64,000 nt of DNA from Pachypanchax playfairii (taxonomy: Eukaryota > Chordata > Actinopteri > Cyprinodontiformes > Aplocheilidae). Positions 1-10,887 of the stretch are shown in pieces. Position 1 is the first letter of the stretch. Every line of letters begins with the position of its first letter. Both the position numbers and the translations under genes were made by a program. The stretch spans positions 3,710,664 through 3,774,663 of the forward strand of contig SSNP01000006.1 of NCBI GenBank assembly GCA_006937955.1, given 5' to 3'. The notes under the pieces were generated by a model that did no database searches, was not told the DNA's origin, and saw only the letters and a program-made list of their open reading frames with translations.

Positions 1-1978
1 CCCCCCCCCCCCCCACTGACACTCAGTTAAAGGTCCGATACAGAGTTCCATGCAGACCAGATGTTGTTATAACATCTGGATTCTGGCTGGTATCTGACCG
101 CTCGTCTCATCAGAGTTGGAGTTCATCACAGTTAGTCTTTAACTGTAATCCATGCATTTCGAGTAGTGTTGAGGTCGGCGCTTTGGAACGCTGCTCCAGA
201 AGCTGAATGATTACCTGCTTTGTCCAATCAGAAACCAGAACTGGTTTGTGTCCTGTTAGAACACCTAACTGTGTCTGGCTGATGATTTCAGGTACATTTG
301 ATGTATTTGGAGTCAGTTCACTTTCTTTAATGTTCCATCAGCTTTGTGCAGCAGTCCCACAGCATGATGCTGCCACCACCGTGCTTTACAGTTTGTAAGC
401 TTCACCTGTCATCATCCAAATATTGTCAATATAGCCAAACAACTCAGTCTCTGTCTCATCTGGACATAATATCTTTCTCCAGAAAGTCTTTGTCTCATCC
501 AGGTGTGACGCTACAAACTGATGTTGAGCTTGAAGGTCTCACTTCAGGACCAGAAGCTTCTCTCAGTCTCTCAGTCCACAGTGATGTCAAGCTTTCTTCA
601 ATGTGGACAGAGACACTAGTGTTTCCAGGTTTGAGCCTTGGTAGTTCCTGGACATCCTAACCAATGTTCTGCCTTCTGAGGGGGACAGTTTGAGTCTCCT
701 TCCAGACTTTAGGAAAGTGTCAACACATCTGTATAATCCAGATGTTTGTACTGATGATCCTGGAGTCTGAAACATTTGACCAACTTGTGTAAATCCATGT
801 TTTGATCAGTTTTATTTTAGCTGCTGATCTCTAAGTTCCTTAGAGGCCTCGAGCTTGTAAAGACTGAAAGTGAGAAACTTCCTTTCTGAGTTTAGTTCTG
901 CTGATTTTTCACTTGAAACCATAAACAAATGAAAGAAATCTGTTAAAAGAACATAATACACACCAATTAAAGTCTCTCATTATGACTGACCTGAAAGTCT
1001 CCGTGTCCTTTGCAGCATCGAACACTTGAAAGACAAACACTCCCAATTAGCATTGCTCATTAGCAACCTGGCGTCCCAAGCGCCACCGCTGATGTCTTAG
1101 ACATCTAAACGGCACATATTCTCCAAACACTTTGTCTTACACACAGACACACACAGACACAATGTCATATTCATATTAATATATTGGAGCACGTCGAGGT
1201 CATTAACATCACAGACCTGTAAAAGCTGAACAGCGACACACAGCTGATGGATTCACCAGGACAAACGAGACGAGTTCTTTAAGATATTTGATATTATGAG
1301 ATGTTTTATGAAGTCGTCTCCCAGAGTATCGACTGGTTTTTCCAGGTTGTCATCATTTGATACGAGCGAGGTTATAATTGTTTATGAATCAGAGTAAAGA
1401 GTTGAACTGTGAGTCACCTGCTCGGTTCTTTTGCATGATGATGTAACATTGGACTCATTCTGTTTTCTATGATTCAGTTTGAGGCTAAAACATGAAAATA
1501 TACTCAGATCTTTATAATCTCTGATGTTCTTCCAGGAGTAAAAAATAAATAAATATCAACAACTCTTTGATCTGGTTTGAAAACATCTGGAAATGTAGCT
1601 TTTTAAAACCTGATACATGTGATAATATATTGATGATAATGCTTATAAAACACATTTTATATGATTATGTAACAAAGTCATGAAGCAACAACACAAACAT
1701 CAGGTAGAAGATAAATACCTGCATTTTGATGTATAAATTGTTGAGGTACAAATTATCCTGCTATCAGACGTCAAATCATGTTATTACATTTATAAATTAC
1801 ATAAATTGTTATTTTTCAAGGCTGGAGGCTCAAAAATAAAGAAAATAATGACTGAAACCCTGATGAAAGACAAATTGTTTAGTCTGTAATGACATCCCCT
1901 TTACTTGTTTCTATATTTTGGATACAGCAGCAGTACTTTACAGATGTATTTTGTGTATTTCTATGTATTTGTCCTCAG
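1..1978 (+). other. atrn intron (3' part) upstream of first visible exon
   Basis: Noncoding sequence that ends at the acceptor AG at 1977-1978. It opens with a run of 14 C. Positions 200-780 hold a degraded Tc1-type transposase, listed separately. The rest is AT-rich unique sequence with many stops in all frames, and I see no exon in it. The earlier exons of the gene (signal peptide, CUB, EGF and most Kelch repeats in the attractin family) must lie before the window. Confidence 0.75.
200..780 (-). mobile_element. Degraded Tc1/mariner-type transposase fossil
   Basis: Read on the minus strand, this stretch carries broken pieces of a Tc1-like transposase in the right order. Around 700-590 it reads SGRRLKLSPSEGRTLVRM, like the N-terminal DNA-binding part. 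Around 480-430 it reads PDETETELFGY, matching the DET catalytic-core box. Around 390-355 it reads VKHGGGSIMLW, the family signature. The pieces are in different frames and are interrupted by stops, so this is a dead copy. I saw no clear terminal inverted repeats. Family membership rests on these motifs from memory; the exact element is not identified. Confidence 0.75.
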
Positions 1979-2063
1979 CCTGCGATGAATGGACCACTCT
2001 TCCTAAACCGGGTCTGCACCGGGATGTCAACCGCTTCGGACACTCAGCCGTGGTTAATAACGG
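1979..2063 (+). CDS. atrn: attractin exon: Kelch-repeat segment
   Basis: An 85-bp exon with acceptor ...gtcctcag and donor GG/gtaag. It begins with the last two bases of an Ala codon and reads CDEWTTLPKPGLHRDVNRFG and then HSAVVNNG, ending two bases into Gly. This is the last part of the attractin Kelch propeller, leading into the SMYIFGGF blade of the next exon. HRDVNRFGHSAVV is a hallmark of attractin. The LHRDVN spelling favours atrn over atrnl1. The split codon joins correctly to the exon at 2924. Confidence 0.9.
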
Positions 2064-2923
2064 GTAAGAAACACTCTGAATTTATTCATCCAGATAAACA
2101 TTTCCACTGCACAGAAAGTTTGAGTTAAATCTGTTTTGGAGGATTTCTGCAGCACTTTTAGTGATATAAAAAAAAAAAAAAAAGATTTGCAATTCATCAA
2201 TCTGCAGCACATTTTTACATTTCCTTGATGTCTTCCCTCGATGTCCTCTAAGTTTGTAGCTATTCTCCTCCTCCTGTTGTGGTTTAGATTGTTTATGGAT
2301 TGATGTCTGTTAGTTATATTTAGCAACACGTCTCCAGTTCTTCCTCCCTTCACTACCTGCTGTGAAGCTCCATGTTTAGAAACTCCTCTGCGTTTGTCCC
2401 ACCTCAGGTCTTCCACTTCAGTGTTGAGAAGTTTTTCTCATCTTCTCTGTATAAACACGTGGCTTATATATGGATTCTCAACACCAACTCGTGATTGTAT
2501 AAAGCTGTTTGTTGTTATTCTCACTGAACAGTTGCTGGATTATCATCTCTGTCATCCTGCCAGCAGAAAATAATCTGTTTGAACATCAGTCCCTTGAAAT
2601 CAAAAGCTACAGGTCATTCCCCTGGTGTAGGAAAAAAAAACTACTTCTCTGTAAATGTCAGCGTTTAATGAAACTGAAATGTTTGCAACGAGAGTTTCAT
2701 AAGAATATAAAGTGATTTATTTTTTGTTTATTTGATCCTTTAACACCGTGTACTGGACTAAAAGTCAGCTTTAAACTCAAAAATGTCAGCTTTTAACTTC
2801 AAACCTCTTTTCTTCTCTCCAAAGTTCAGTTTTATTTTTAAAGGTCTCCTTCCTGTTTGTAAAAGTTCTTCATCAGATGGTGAATTTATTCGTCTATGAA
2901 AGTCTGTTAAACTCTGTTTTTAG
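2064..2923 (+). other. atrn intron, 860 bp
   Basis: GT-AG intron (gtaagaaac ... gtttttag). It contains a poly-A run at about 2168-2183 and otherwise AT-rich unique sequence. I see no other feature in it. Confidence 0.85.
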
Positions 2924-3135
2924 CTCCATGTACATCTTTGGAGGTTTTTCGGGCGTCCTCCTGAACGACGTGCTGGCCTACTCTCCTCCATCCTGTCGAG
3001 CCTTTTCAGACCCGGATCTGTGTGCTGCTGCTGGACCCGGTGTTCGCTGCCACTGGGTTAAACATAGATGCGTCTCCTGGCAGCTAAAACAACATGAGCA
3101 CATTGTTCCTGCTCCGTTTTGCCCTGAACGACCGG
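2924..3135 (+). CDS. atrn: attractin exon: last Kelch blade and first PSI cysteines
   Basis: A 212-bp exon. It reads SMYIFGGFSGVLLNDVLAYS, the conserved terminal Kelch blade with the Gly-Gly pair. It then moves into a cysteine module (CRAFSDPDLC, AGPGVRCHWVKHRCVSW) that begins the plexin-semaphorin-integrin (PSI) region of the extracellular part. The exon ends one base into an Asp codon before donor gtacg, and the first two bases of the exon at 4430 complete it. All cysteines expected from the attractin family in this stretch are present. The ATG at 2877 in the same open stretch is intronic and not a start. Confidence 0.92.
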
Positions 3136-4429
3136 GTACGACACGCTGTTATCTGCTCACTTTTGAGTTCTGCATCTATATTTTCACATTATCTTCTGAT
3201 TTAATCTTTAAAGGTAGATGATTTGATAATAACAGTAATTAATCTGAAGCTTTAGAACTTTGTTTTTATACAGTAATTACAGAAACAGACTGTTGATGCT
3301 GCAGCAATTTACAAATTTCAAGGTAATTAAACCTTGTTTGGATCCAGATGTGGATGCAGCAGATCGTCTCGGTACTTTTTCATGTTCAGCTTTTAGTCAA
3401 AAGTTTTTAGAAAACAGGTTAAAATAGAAGACAAATAAATACAAACTGAATAAATAACAGTTAATATTTAATGTAAATTAATTTAATACCTGATCAGTTA
3501 GAAGTAACAGATAGAAATCCGTTTCCAGACTCAGCTGAATAAATCTGAAATCCTGCTTGTTGGTTTTCATGTTTTTATTTTTGTTTGTGGAAATAAACTA
3601 AACGATAAAATCCTACATGGCCGCCGACTTTCTGCTCAGACTATTAAATATAGATAAGTTGCTCTTAAAGATCTTTCTGTTCAGATGCAAAAATAAAGCT
3701 GCGCTTCGTTAAATATGCATCAGAAGTATAAGTGGATGTCATGAAGGATTAAAATGCTCCAGATCATCTTCTTCTGTGGTTTTAACTTAAATCAGCATGG
3801 CAGTGAAATAAAACCACAAAGCTTCATCTCAATGTGTAAATATCTGATTTTTATATCCAAATATAGTAGAAATATGTTAATGAAGACATGGTTGTTTGCT
3901 TATTCATAATTTATATTGACACAACCTCCATTTTCGATGGATTTAATTAACTTTATATCAGGAGAAATACTTCAAAATGACAAAATATTTATTTAGAATT
4001 CACAGGAAAAGGAAATATTAGATATTCATGTTTAGATTAACAGATTTGGCCTTTTTCTGGACAGTTTACATCGTTGTTCATTTTAAAGTTTGTGGTTGAT
4101 TAAAATGTCAAATGTCTTGTTGAGATTTGCATGTCTTTGCATTTTGTTTTGTTTTTTTATTTTGCATTGCGTTTCAACTTTTTGGGATTTAGGATTGTAT
4201 GAAAATGTTTTGCTTCAGAAGCAACAGAAGTAGTGAAGCTGCAGATTTCATCACAGTTATTAAACATTTGCTTTTTCGTGACATTAATTTATGGTTTACT
4301 GAAAATAAAAATCAGAAGATTAACAGTAAGTTGTTTTCAGGGAATCAACGTGATGGTAAATAAACTATACATTAATGGAATGTGTCTTTGTGCACGTGCA
4401 CTGACAGGTTTGTGTCGCTCTTTCTGCAG
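3136..4429 (+). other. atrn intron, 1,294 bp
   Basis: AT-rich GT-AG intron ending in ctttctgcag. I see no repeat, gene or RNA in it. Confidence 0.8.
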
Positions 4430-4548
4430 ACAGCACAGACGAGGAGTGTTTCCATTTTTCGGACTGTGCAAGCTGCACCGCCAACACTCGGGGGTGTCAG
4501 TGGTGTGAGGACAGGAAGTGCATCTCCGCCTCAAGCAACTGCACCGTG
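4430..4548 (+). CDS. atrn: attractin exon: PSI module
   Basis: A 119-bp exon encoding DSTDEECFHFSDCASCTANT, then RGCQWCEDRKCISASSNCTV. The cysteine pattern C-x5-C-x2-C-x7-C-x2-C-x4-C is that of a PSI domain, and CASCTAN plus CQWC are close to the vertebrate attractin wording. It ends in phase 0 at GTG/gtacg. The next constitutive exon is at 5195. A possible in-frame cassette exon lies between them at 4701-4817. Confidence 0.92.
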
Positions 4549-5194
4549 GTACGTTCTCACAGGTTCTAGCTGGGTCCAGAAAGGGCTTTTCATAATGACG
4601 TTCCTTTAATCTTTAACCTCGACCCTGCTCTGTGTGGTTATGTGTTGTGTTTGTGTGTTTGTGTGTGCGGGATGGGATCTGATTGTTTGCATGCTTGCAG
4701 CTGACTCTGGAGATGGCCCAGCAGCACGGCGGCGCTCTGTCTCTACCGCCGCCTCCAGCTATGTTGTCTGAACATCAGCTGAGCTTGTGGAAGCACGGCG
4801 CCCGAAGGAGGGGACATGTGTGTATTATTAAATTTAATATATTAATTTAAATATTTGCCACTTTCAGATCAGGCTGCTTCAAGGTTAGGTCACAAGTTGA
4901 GGTTAGAAGGAAATGAGAGTAAATTTATGGACAAATTTATTTGTTTTATTCTCTTGAATTTTGTTAAATCAGATATGAAGTGAGACACATTACAGAATAA
5001 ACCCTTCATAAAATCAATCTCAGCTGTTCTTCATATTGATTTGACTCTTTATGCTCTGCTGGATGTTTCATTGGCCACGCCCATCACACGTTATTCATTT
5101 CCAGCCTTTGTTGCACATTATATCAATAGTTCAGGTTTATTTTCTTGATGAAAAGCTTTTACATGAACTGATTTTGTTTTTTGTGTGTATGAAG
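4549..5194 (+). other. atrn intron, 646 bp, with a candidate cassette exon
   Basis: GT-AG intron. Its middle (4701-4817) is an unusually GC-rich, stop-free island flanked by usable splice signals. The rest is AT-rich with TG-rich tracts at 4630-4670. Confidence 0.7.
4701..4817 (+). CDS. Candidate in-frame cassette exon of attractin (39 codons)
   Basis: This island is preceded by tgcttgcag and followed by gtgtgt. Its length is exactly 117 bp, so inclusion would add 39 residues without changing phase between the exons at 4430-4548 and 5195-5327, which both meet at phase 0. The frame that continues from the upstream exon has no stop and begins LTLEMAQQHGGALSLPPPPA, with a basic end (KHGARRRGH). 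The tetrapod attractin that I recall aligns without a gap across this junction, so the main transcript probably skips it. The donor is weak. It could also be a chance open island. Confidence 0.35.
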
Positions 5195-5327
5195 TCGGTC
5201 AGAGACTCGTCCAGGTGTAAACGCCGAGAGGAGCTGGAGTGTTTCCGACTGTCCAACTGCAGGAGCTGCTCTCAGAACGTTAACTGTCAGTGGGAGGCGC
5301 AGCAGCAGGAGTGTCAGGCGGCGCCCG
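5195..5327 (+). CDS. atrn: attractin exon: PSI module
   Basis: A 133-bp exon with acceptor gtatgaag. It begins SVRDSSRCKRREELECFRLS and continues NCRSCSQNVNCQWEAQQQEC, then QAAP. It aligns residue for residue with the attractin PSI segment, including the paired cysteines and CQW. It ends one base into Gly before gtgagg, and GT from the next exon completes the codon (GQLCGDGW). The ATG just upstream (5189) lies across the acceptor and is not a start. Confidence 0.92.
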
Positions 5328-6277
5328 GTGAGGAGACGCACACATGAAATACCACACGTGTAACAGGAAACTCTGAGGATGCAGCAGCTGATCCCACATA
5401 GTCTGAAATCCATTAACTGTTTCCATGTTTATATTTCTAACAAATTACTCAAATCTCTCGTTTGATGTGTTGAATGAGAGCGCAACAGATTTTTTACATT
5501 TTCTCCCTCTTGTTTTTTACTAATAAAACAAGCGTTACATGCGTGTAGACACGTATGCAGAGAGGATAAGCATGTCTTCACCTCAGACATGAGTCCTGCT
5601 CTCAGTCCCAGACATGTTGTTAACTGGATGTTCTGAATATAGATTCTTGAATGATAAATTTCTGCACACACAGTCACTCTGTGACCTTTTGCGGCGTTTT
5701 GCTGCAGCTGTTGTCAGTTTGACTTTGGCAGCAGTTAGACGAAGAGCAAAGGAAGATACTCTCATTAATGTAAATGAAAGGCCCAACATTCCTCGAAGGA
5801 ACACATGTCACCCTCCAGAGATCCAAACAAAGACCCTCTTATGTGAAGAAATGAAGCAGTTCAAACTGTTTTAATGAAATCTTGAACATTATATAACACA
5901 CAGTCTCAAAACATGTGAAATCAATTAGAATCAGAATCCCAGTATGTTAAACACACACGGATAAATAGTTAGATATAGTACACAGATTATAATAGTGATA
6001 ATATATCATAATTTAATAATTATTAATAAATACTGTTGATTCTGATATAAATTATGAAGTTTAAAACTAAAAGCTTCATTTCATTCAAAAATGAATAAAT
6101 GTGTCAGAATGTTTGACTCGAGCTTCAAAGCAGGAACATGGACATGTTGGGACCATTCAGCCAATCAGAACTGTGTAGTATTACACAGGTGGATCTGGAA
6201 GCCACACCTTCCTACCAGGGCCACGTGTCTATACTGATGATTCCTGCAGTAGAAACAGACAGAAAATACTTAAAGTG

Positions 6278-6720
6278 TGAGTCTGTGTGGGTCTGTGTAG
6301 GTCTGTTTAGGTCTGTGTAGGTCTGTGTGGGCCTGTGTGGGCCTGTGTGGGCCTGTGTGGGTCAGTGTGGGTCCGTGTGGGTCCGTGTGAGTCCGTGTGG
6401 GTCCGTGTGGGCCCGTGTGGGCCCGTGTGGGTCCTTGTGAGTCCGTGTGAGTCCGTGTGGGTCCGTGTGGGTCCGTGTGGGTCCGTGTGGGTCTGTGTGG
6501 GTCTGTGTGGGTCTGTTTAGGTCTGTGTTGGTCTGTGTGGGTCTGTGTGGGTCTGTGTAGGTCTGTTTAGGTCTGTGTAGGTCTGTGTGGGTCTGTGTGG
6601 GTCTGTGTAGGTCTGTGTGGGCCTGTGTTGGTCTGTGTGGGTCTGTGTTGGTCTGTGTGGGTCTGTGTGGGTCTGTGTGGGTCTGTGTAGGTCTGTGTGG
6701 GTCCGTGTGGGTCCGTGTGG
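6278..6720. repeat. 10-bp G-rich minisatellite, about 44 units
   Basis: Tandem units of gtctgtgtgg and variants (gtccgtgtgg, gcctgtgtgg, gtctgtttag). Variant units are clustered: gtcc types fill about 6370-6490, and gtct types fill the two sides. The + strand has GGG about every 10 bases over long stretches. Open frames across it on both strands come from the repeat and are not genes. Confidence 0.95.
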
Positions 6721-6813
6721 ACCTTTGAGGTGGAGCAGAGCATCAAACCCTTCTGACTGGTTGAGTTTCTCCTGCATCCTCAACAATAACAATTAGAAAT
6801 GTGCATCTGAATG

Positions 6814-6838
6814 AAGCAGCAGCAGCAGCAGCAGCAGC
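6814..6838. repeat. CAG/GCA triplet microsatellite
   Basis: Eight uninterrupted GCA units within the intron. Noncoding here. Confidence 0.9.
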
Positions 6839-7513
6839 CTGCTGAGAAACAACACTACAGAAGCATATTTAACTAATCTATGCTGCAGCTCAGACCGAGT
6901 GGGAATGCAGAAAGAAATGTTGATGGTACAGAGTGAATTAAACACTGGGGTCAAAAGGTTACGGGTCACATAGTGGAAACATTCTGTTATAATCCAGAAT
7001 TAATGTTTAAGAAGCTTTTAACTTGTTTCATCTGTTTTGTAGGTATGGATCTTTCTGGTTTGAGTGTAGGTTACCCTCTGCTAACCTGGAAGTAACTTCC
7101 TGTCTCTGCTGTCGTATTTTTGTGTGTAAACAGGAATTATTGTGCCATTTAGAAAAAGTTTTTTGGTATTTCAGTGGCTTCAAAGATTAAATGAATATGT
7201 TTTTGTGTGTGAGTCCATTAACATGATAGAAGAGAAAACAAAACTCTGCTGTAACGTGCTTGCAGGTATCTCCTCCATCGTGGCAGCTCTGGCCTTTTAT
7301 TTTGACACAGTGTGGTGAAACATTACTGTAAATTTCCTGACATGTTTATCTTTGTTATTTCAAAGCAACTGTAATCCAATTCTTCCATCCATTTCTAAAA
7401 TCCCTCCTTTTGTCTTTTTTCTCGTCTGTTTCAGTAAATTATGACCCTTTACTATTCCCTTAAAAATACCTTTTAAAAAGCAGGTATTTTCTTCTCTGTT
7501 GCATTAAATCATA

Positions 7514-7869
7514 CAGGGTGGGCCATTTATATGGATACACCTTAATAAAATGGGAATGGTTGGTGATATTAACGTCCTGTTTGTGGCACATTAGTATACG
7601 TGAGGGGGCAAAGTTTTCAAGATGGGTGGTGACCATGGTGGCCATTTTGAAGTCGGCCATCTTGGATCCAACTTTTGTTTTTTCAATAGGTAAAGTTATG
7701 TTAACACCAAGCACACCATTGTTTTCTTGTGAAATTACCAATAAGTTTGATGTGTCACATGACCCTCTTCTATTGAAAAAACAAAAGTTGGATCCAAGAT
7801 GGCCGACTCACATATACTGATGTCACCAACCATTCCCATTTTATTAAGGTGTATCCATATAAATGACTG
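7514..7869. mobile_element. Inverted-repeat MITE, Tc1/mariner type
   Basis: A 356-bp foldback element flanked by TA on both sides (7512-7513 and 7870-7871), as expected for Tc1/mariner target duplication. It begins CAGGGTGGGCC and ends GACTG. Its outer arms, about 7523-7566 and 7823-7864, are nearly perfect inverted copies. Its inner arms, 7653-7689 and 7770-7806, are perfect over 37 bp. There is no transposase frame, so it is non-autonomous. The start GGGTGGGCCATTTATATGG is familiar from dispersed fish elements, by memory only. Confidence 0.8.
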
Positions 7870-8669
7870 TAAATGTAAATCAGCTGTGGAGACTAAAATA
7901 AACATCTCAGTGAGGCACAATAACTTTATATCTATGTGGTTAGTTATTGGTTATCTGTTTTTTTAGGGCAACTTGGAGAAACGGGGTGTGGATGAGTTTA
8001 TAAATGCATTTAAATTATTTTATAAAGATGTGGACCATAGAGTTTAATACCATAAACAATGTTTCTATGAGATATCAGTAGTTGTCATAAGTTTTAGAAT
8101 TCAGTTATTCAGATGTGAACTTATAATAAGTGTTTTTATAGAACCAACTAGAACGTTTGAGAACAAACATGTTGTTTAAGATTCCTGATAGATTCATCAA
8201 ATCATATAAAATGATGAAGCAGGTTTCAGATCTGCTCAGATATTTTGTCCTTCTGTCTTCATGTTATGTTTATATTTAAACATGTTTGTTACAGTAAAGT
8301 TTATAACTTGTTTTTGCTGCAATTAATTTTTAATTTATCTCCATCAGGAGCAACAAATTCATTTATACTTAAATATTTAATTAGTTTGTTTTTGAACTGA
8401 ACACTAATGTCTCTAGAAAATAACAATGAGACACACAAATAGATTCATATGAGTGAATGTGTTGGAGGATTATTACCTGAACTGTTTGAATGTTTAATGA
8501 TAAATAATTTCCTTAATGTGTAAAACCTGAAGAGTCATTTTGTTTTGAGTTTAGGAAGATTTAATCATATAACTGTATAAATCAGAGATCTGATGATGTG
8601 ATGTTCCTGTTCTACAGTCACCTGTCAGGTGTTCTGGAGATGAAATGCAGCTTGTGTTTCTGTGTGCAG

Positions 8670-8857
8670 GTCAGCTGTGTGGAGATGGCTGGCACCATGT
8701 TGGAGAGGTCTGTCTGAGGATCAACTCCAGCAGAGAGAGCTACGATAACGCCCAGCACTACTGCAAGAACCTGGGAGGAAACATCGCCTCTCTGCTCACA
8801 GACAATCAGGTTTATTTTGTCCTGGAAGAACTACAGAAGTATCAGCTGGAAGACAAG
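8670..8857 (+). CDS. atrn: attractin exon: C-type lectin domain, first half
   Basis: A 188-bp exon with acceptor ctgtgtgcag. It reads QLCGDGWHHVGEVCLRINSS, then RESYDNAQHYCKNLGGNIAS and LLTDNQVYFVLEELQKYQLE. This is the N-terminal half of the C-type lectin fold (CGDGW entry, the SYDNAQHYC helix with its core cysteine, and the second helix). It ends in phase 0 at AAG/gtgggt. Wording such as CLRINSSRESYDNA supports atrn rather than atrnl1. Confidence 0.93.
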
Positions 8858-9859
8858 GTGGGTAGTAGTTTGGATTTAAATTTAACACAAATTTTGGAAC
8901 TTTGTCCTGTAACTTCTGTTGATGAATTTCTGCAAGTGCAGAGATTTATGGTTAAACCTGGACAATAAATCACATTTTATCTACATAACCTTGGAACCCA
9001 AGAAAGTAAATCTGGTTGATTATTTATTTGTTATAATGCAGCTTGTTGGCATTGAAACGTCTACTGGTTAACTCCTTCAGTGCCACTTTCAGATTTCATA
9101 TTCCCCTCAGTACCAGAGATATTTAGCAATTTTACAGATTTTTGAAGGACCACTGAATATTTTCTCCTATGACTATGTGAATTCTGAAACCGTCAATACA
9201 AAATTTTGTCTTTTTTCTTTCAAAAGCAAAAATAAATGCTTCTACCTCTTTCTGTTATTTAGTAATCTGCAGTACAAAAGAGGAACTTAAATGAAAATCC
9301 ACACGTTTCAGGACTAAAAGCTGAGATAAAGAGCATTTTGTGTGAAGAGGTTTTTCAAGCAGATCAGTGACTTTAATGTAAATATTTCATGTTTCAATGA
9401 TGCATGCAACATCTGAACTATGTTTTACTACTATGAAAGTAAAAAAAACAGTAAAAAAGTACTTTTGATAGTTTATTTTATGTCCAAAACGAGTCATTTA
9501 TAGACAATTTCAACATTTTAATAAAATATAGGAAAAAAGCAGCAAATTTAGAAGATCCTAACAGCAGATAGTGGTCGGATAAATCCACCTCAGCTTCACT
9601 AGAATCACCAGAAGAACCTCAGCGTCAGGCTGAAGACATCACAAGTCCGAAAATGACGAGCTGGAGCACAAACCGCACTTCCTTCAGAACAATACTCGTT
9701 CCCGGTAGATCCGGTAGACACGCTGGAGGGATTTTATCCATGTAATAAACTCCACCACCTTGAGTTGAGTTTGTATTTCACGAAAATTTGCCCACATTTT
9801 GGTGAAGAAATAAGTTCATGTCAATGTTGGTGATTTATTTATTTATTTATTTAACAAAC

Positions 9860-10380
9860 AGGAGCCTCAGTATCATGTAGAAGGACAGAACAGCTCTGAT
9901 CCTTCAATAGGGTTTATATCAGGACTGCAGGCAGTTTGATTCTCTCCACTTCCAGATTCTGGATGTAGTCTGTTAAAACCTGGTCTGAAGGGGGACGAGC
10001 AACGTCATCCTGGAGGAAACAGTTTAGTCTCAGACTGTGGAGATGTTGGATCATCACTGGCTTGTTACAGAATCTTGTGTCAACATCTCTGTATTGAGAT
10101 TGTCTCCATGATGACTGGCCTTGTTGTTCCAGTGCAGGAGATCCTGTCCTGCACCATCACACTGCATCAGCTAAAAGCTGTCCCCCTATTGGTGCAGAGA
10201 CCAGTATAGTGTTGTCTCTGTCTTCTCCACACCTTGAACCTATCCAGCTGCTGTCAGCAGCATCTGGACTGATCACTGACCAAAACATTCCTCCATGTTC
10301 AGGTTCCAGTGTAAATGTTTCTGACCTCACCCTGATGGTGACGTGTGGTCATCATATACAGCTTCCTTCACTCATTTCAG
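9860..10380. mobile_element. Unclassified old interspersed-repeat remnant
   Basis: The sequence has the look of a degraded transposon: moderately GC-rich, coding-like, with no open frame. It has phrases such as dispersed fish repeats carry (for example around 10290-10320, describing a broken transposase-like segment). No terminal repeats were found. The class is not determined. Confidence 0.3.
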
Positions 10381-10632
10381 ACCATTTGTCCTCTCTGTCC
10401 AACATGTTTCTGTCCTTTATCTTTAAGATGTAGCTGAGTTTGGACCTGAAGATCTGGTATTTCTCTGATTTTATAGTTTAAAGATCAATAAAAAACAACC
10501 AGAACAGTTTCTGTTTCTTCTTCATGAAGGTTTTTATCAGTCAGTTTTAAAGCAGCTGAACTTTGGAATGAAACACACCTCAGGTACAGGTGAAGCAGCA
10601 GGTGGATCAGGTGTGGACTTCACCCCCTCAGC

Positions 10633-10639
10633 TGACTCA
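10633..10639 (+). promoter_or_regulatory. Conserved AP-1-type site upstream of TRIM copy 1
   Basis: TGACTCA lies 255 bp before the ATG and is kept at exactly the same distance in the other two TRIM copies. CAGGTG/CACCTG E-boxes surround it. No TATA box is seen. The match to AP-1 is by consensus only. Confidence 0.4.
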
Positions 10640-10780
10640 CCTGAACTAAAGCAGGAAACAGTTTGTGGTTCTTGGTCTCTACAGAGAGACTCACAGACGA
10701 TCAGATTGAACCTTCAGACCAAACCAGCAGCTTCATCTGAGTGAGTCCAGCTGCAGGAGAGAAAAACTCCAACACTGAAG

Positions 10781-10870
10781 GTGAGTTGGACCAAAAACAC
10801 ACTCAGTTTGAGGGACGTTAGAGGGGGAGGAGCCATGACTGACTGGACTTTCTGTCTGCTGTGGTTTCAG
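10781..10870 (+). other. 5' UTR intron of TRIM copy 1
   Basis: A 90-bp GT-AG intron (gtgagttgg ... tggtttcag) that ends 17 bp before the ATG. The same 90-bp intron is found in copies 2 and 3, which supports all three being transcribed as spliced genes and not retrocopies of a spliced message. Confidence 0.75.
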
Positions 10871-10887
10871 ATTCACTCAGAGACTAA

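Larger units (their letters stand above)
5328..8669 (+). other. atrn intron, 3.3 kb
   Basis: GT-AG intron. It holds a 10-bp minisatellite (6278-6720), a CAG triplet run (about 6814-6838) and an inverted-repeat MITE (7514-7869), each listed separately. The rest is AT-rich with no gene that I can recognise. Confidence 0.8.
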
